Source of the DNA: CG2-30-40-21 sp043806395
GTDB taxonomy: Bacteria; UBA9089; CG2-30-40-21
Assembly: GCA_043806395.1 (NCBI GenBank)
Contig: JAZDHC010000031.1
Span: forward strand, 1 to 6,514
Direction of reading: 5' to 3'
DNA length: 6,514 nucleotides
In this document: piece after piece, positions 6,401 to 6,514 of the stretch
Layout: each line of letters opens with the position of its first letter
How positions within the stretch are numbered: position 1 is the first letter of the stretch
Made by a program: the position numbers and the translations under genes
Notes under the pieces: model-generated
Database searches by the model: none
What the model saw: only the letters and a program-made list of their open reading frames with translations
What the model was told of the DNA's origin: nothing

Positions 6401-6506
6401 AGGTTTATCGCTTTCATTCCACACCAGAGTATGTCATCTGGAGGTATTTCTACTTCCATGTGCGGGGGTTAAATGTATGCTTTGGAGTGGTTAAAGCGAT
6501 AAACCT
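6401..6506 (+). repeat. 106-bp fold-back element: structured RNA or miniature inverted-repeat element
   Basis: Outer arms 6401-6414 and 6493-6506 are perfect 14-bp inverted repeats. After a small internal loop (4 nt against 2 nt), 6419-6426 pairs with 6483-6490 with one A.A mismatch. Then 6427-6434 pairs with 6475-6482 and 6435-6439 with 6458-6462, apart from one C.U mismatch. The tip is GGAGGTA (6440-6446) with TACTTCC (6451-6457) around TTTC. A 12-nt bulge (6463-6474) holds a GGGGG run. All six G/T oppositions are G.U wobbles if the + strand is RNA and A.C mismatches if the minus strand is. The element contains no ORF of note and begins 60 bp upstream of the response regulator, opposite to its direction. 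No copy of the arms exists elsewhere in the window and no clear target duplication flanks it. Confidence 0.6.
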
Positions 6507-6514
6507 TCTTCAAT

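Overview
The window carries five intact protein genes of a Gram-negative bacterium, in two convergent blocks. The evidence for Gram-negative is an LptD-type outer-membrane LPS assembly protein with a signal peptide. Base composition looks AT-leaning (not computed). A hairpin-forming C/G-tract repeat upstream of the first gene resembles dispersed repeats I associate with large genomes of uncultured lineages such as anammox-type Planctomycetota and some Desulfobacterota. I cannot place the taxon from this sequence alone.

Rightward block (1-2444): the tract repeat (41-72), then rarA (112-1443), a clamp-loader-like AAA+ ATPase acting at stalled replication forks, then purM (1431-2444), the fifth step of purine synthesis. 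The two genes overlap and are probably translationally coupled.

Convergent junction (2445-2594): 150 bp without a confident gene. It holds a good extended -10 sigma70-type promoter on the + strand (2508-2536), followed by a short open stretch resembling the first residues of IS30-family transposases (2556-2591). This looks like the stump of an insertion sequence. A perfect 10-bp inverted repeat (2593-2625) straddles the ruvA stop codon.

Leftward block (6340 down to 2595): an NtrC-type sigma54-dependent response regulator, a compact LptD, and ruvA (Holliday junction recognition). The first two abut with no gap (TAA then ATG) and ruvA follows 14 nt later with a strong Shine-Dalgarno. They read as one operon joining signal transduction, envelope biogenesis and recombination. 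No ruvB, ruvC, lptA, lptE or sensor kinase lies inside the window.

Upstream of the regulator (6341-6514): no gene. It contains a 106-bp fold-back element (6401-6506) with perfect 14-bp arms that continue inward as an imperfect stem. All six non-Watson-Crick G/T pairs I count are G.U wobbles if the + strand is the RNA. That makes it either a structured RNA on the strand opposite the regulator or a miniature inverted-repeat element. It is the most interesting unexplained signal here; the five genes themselves are conserved families.
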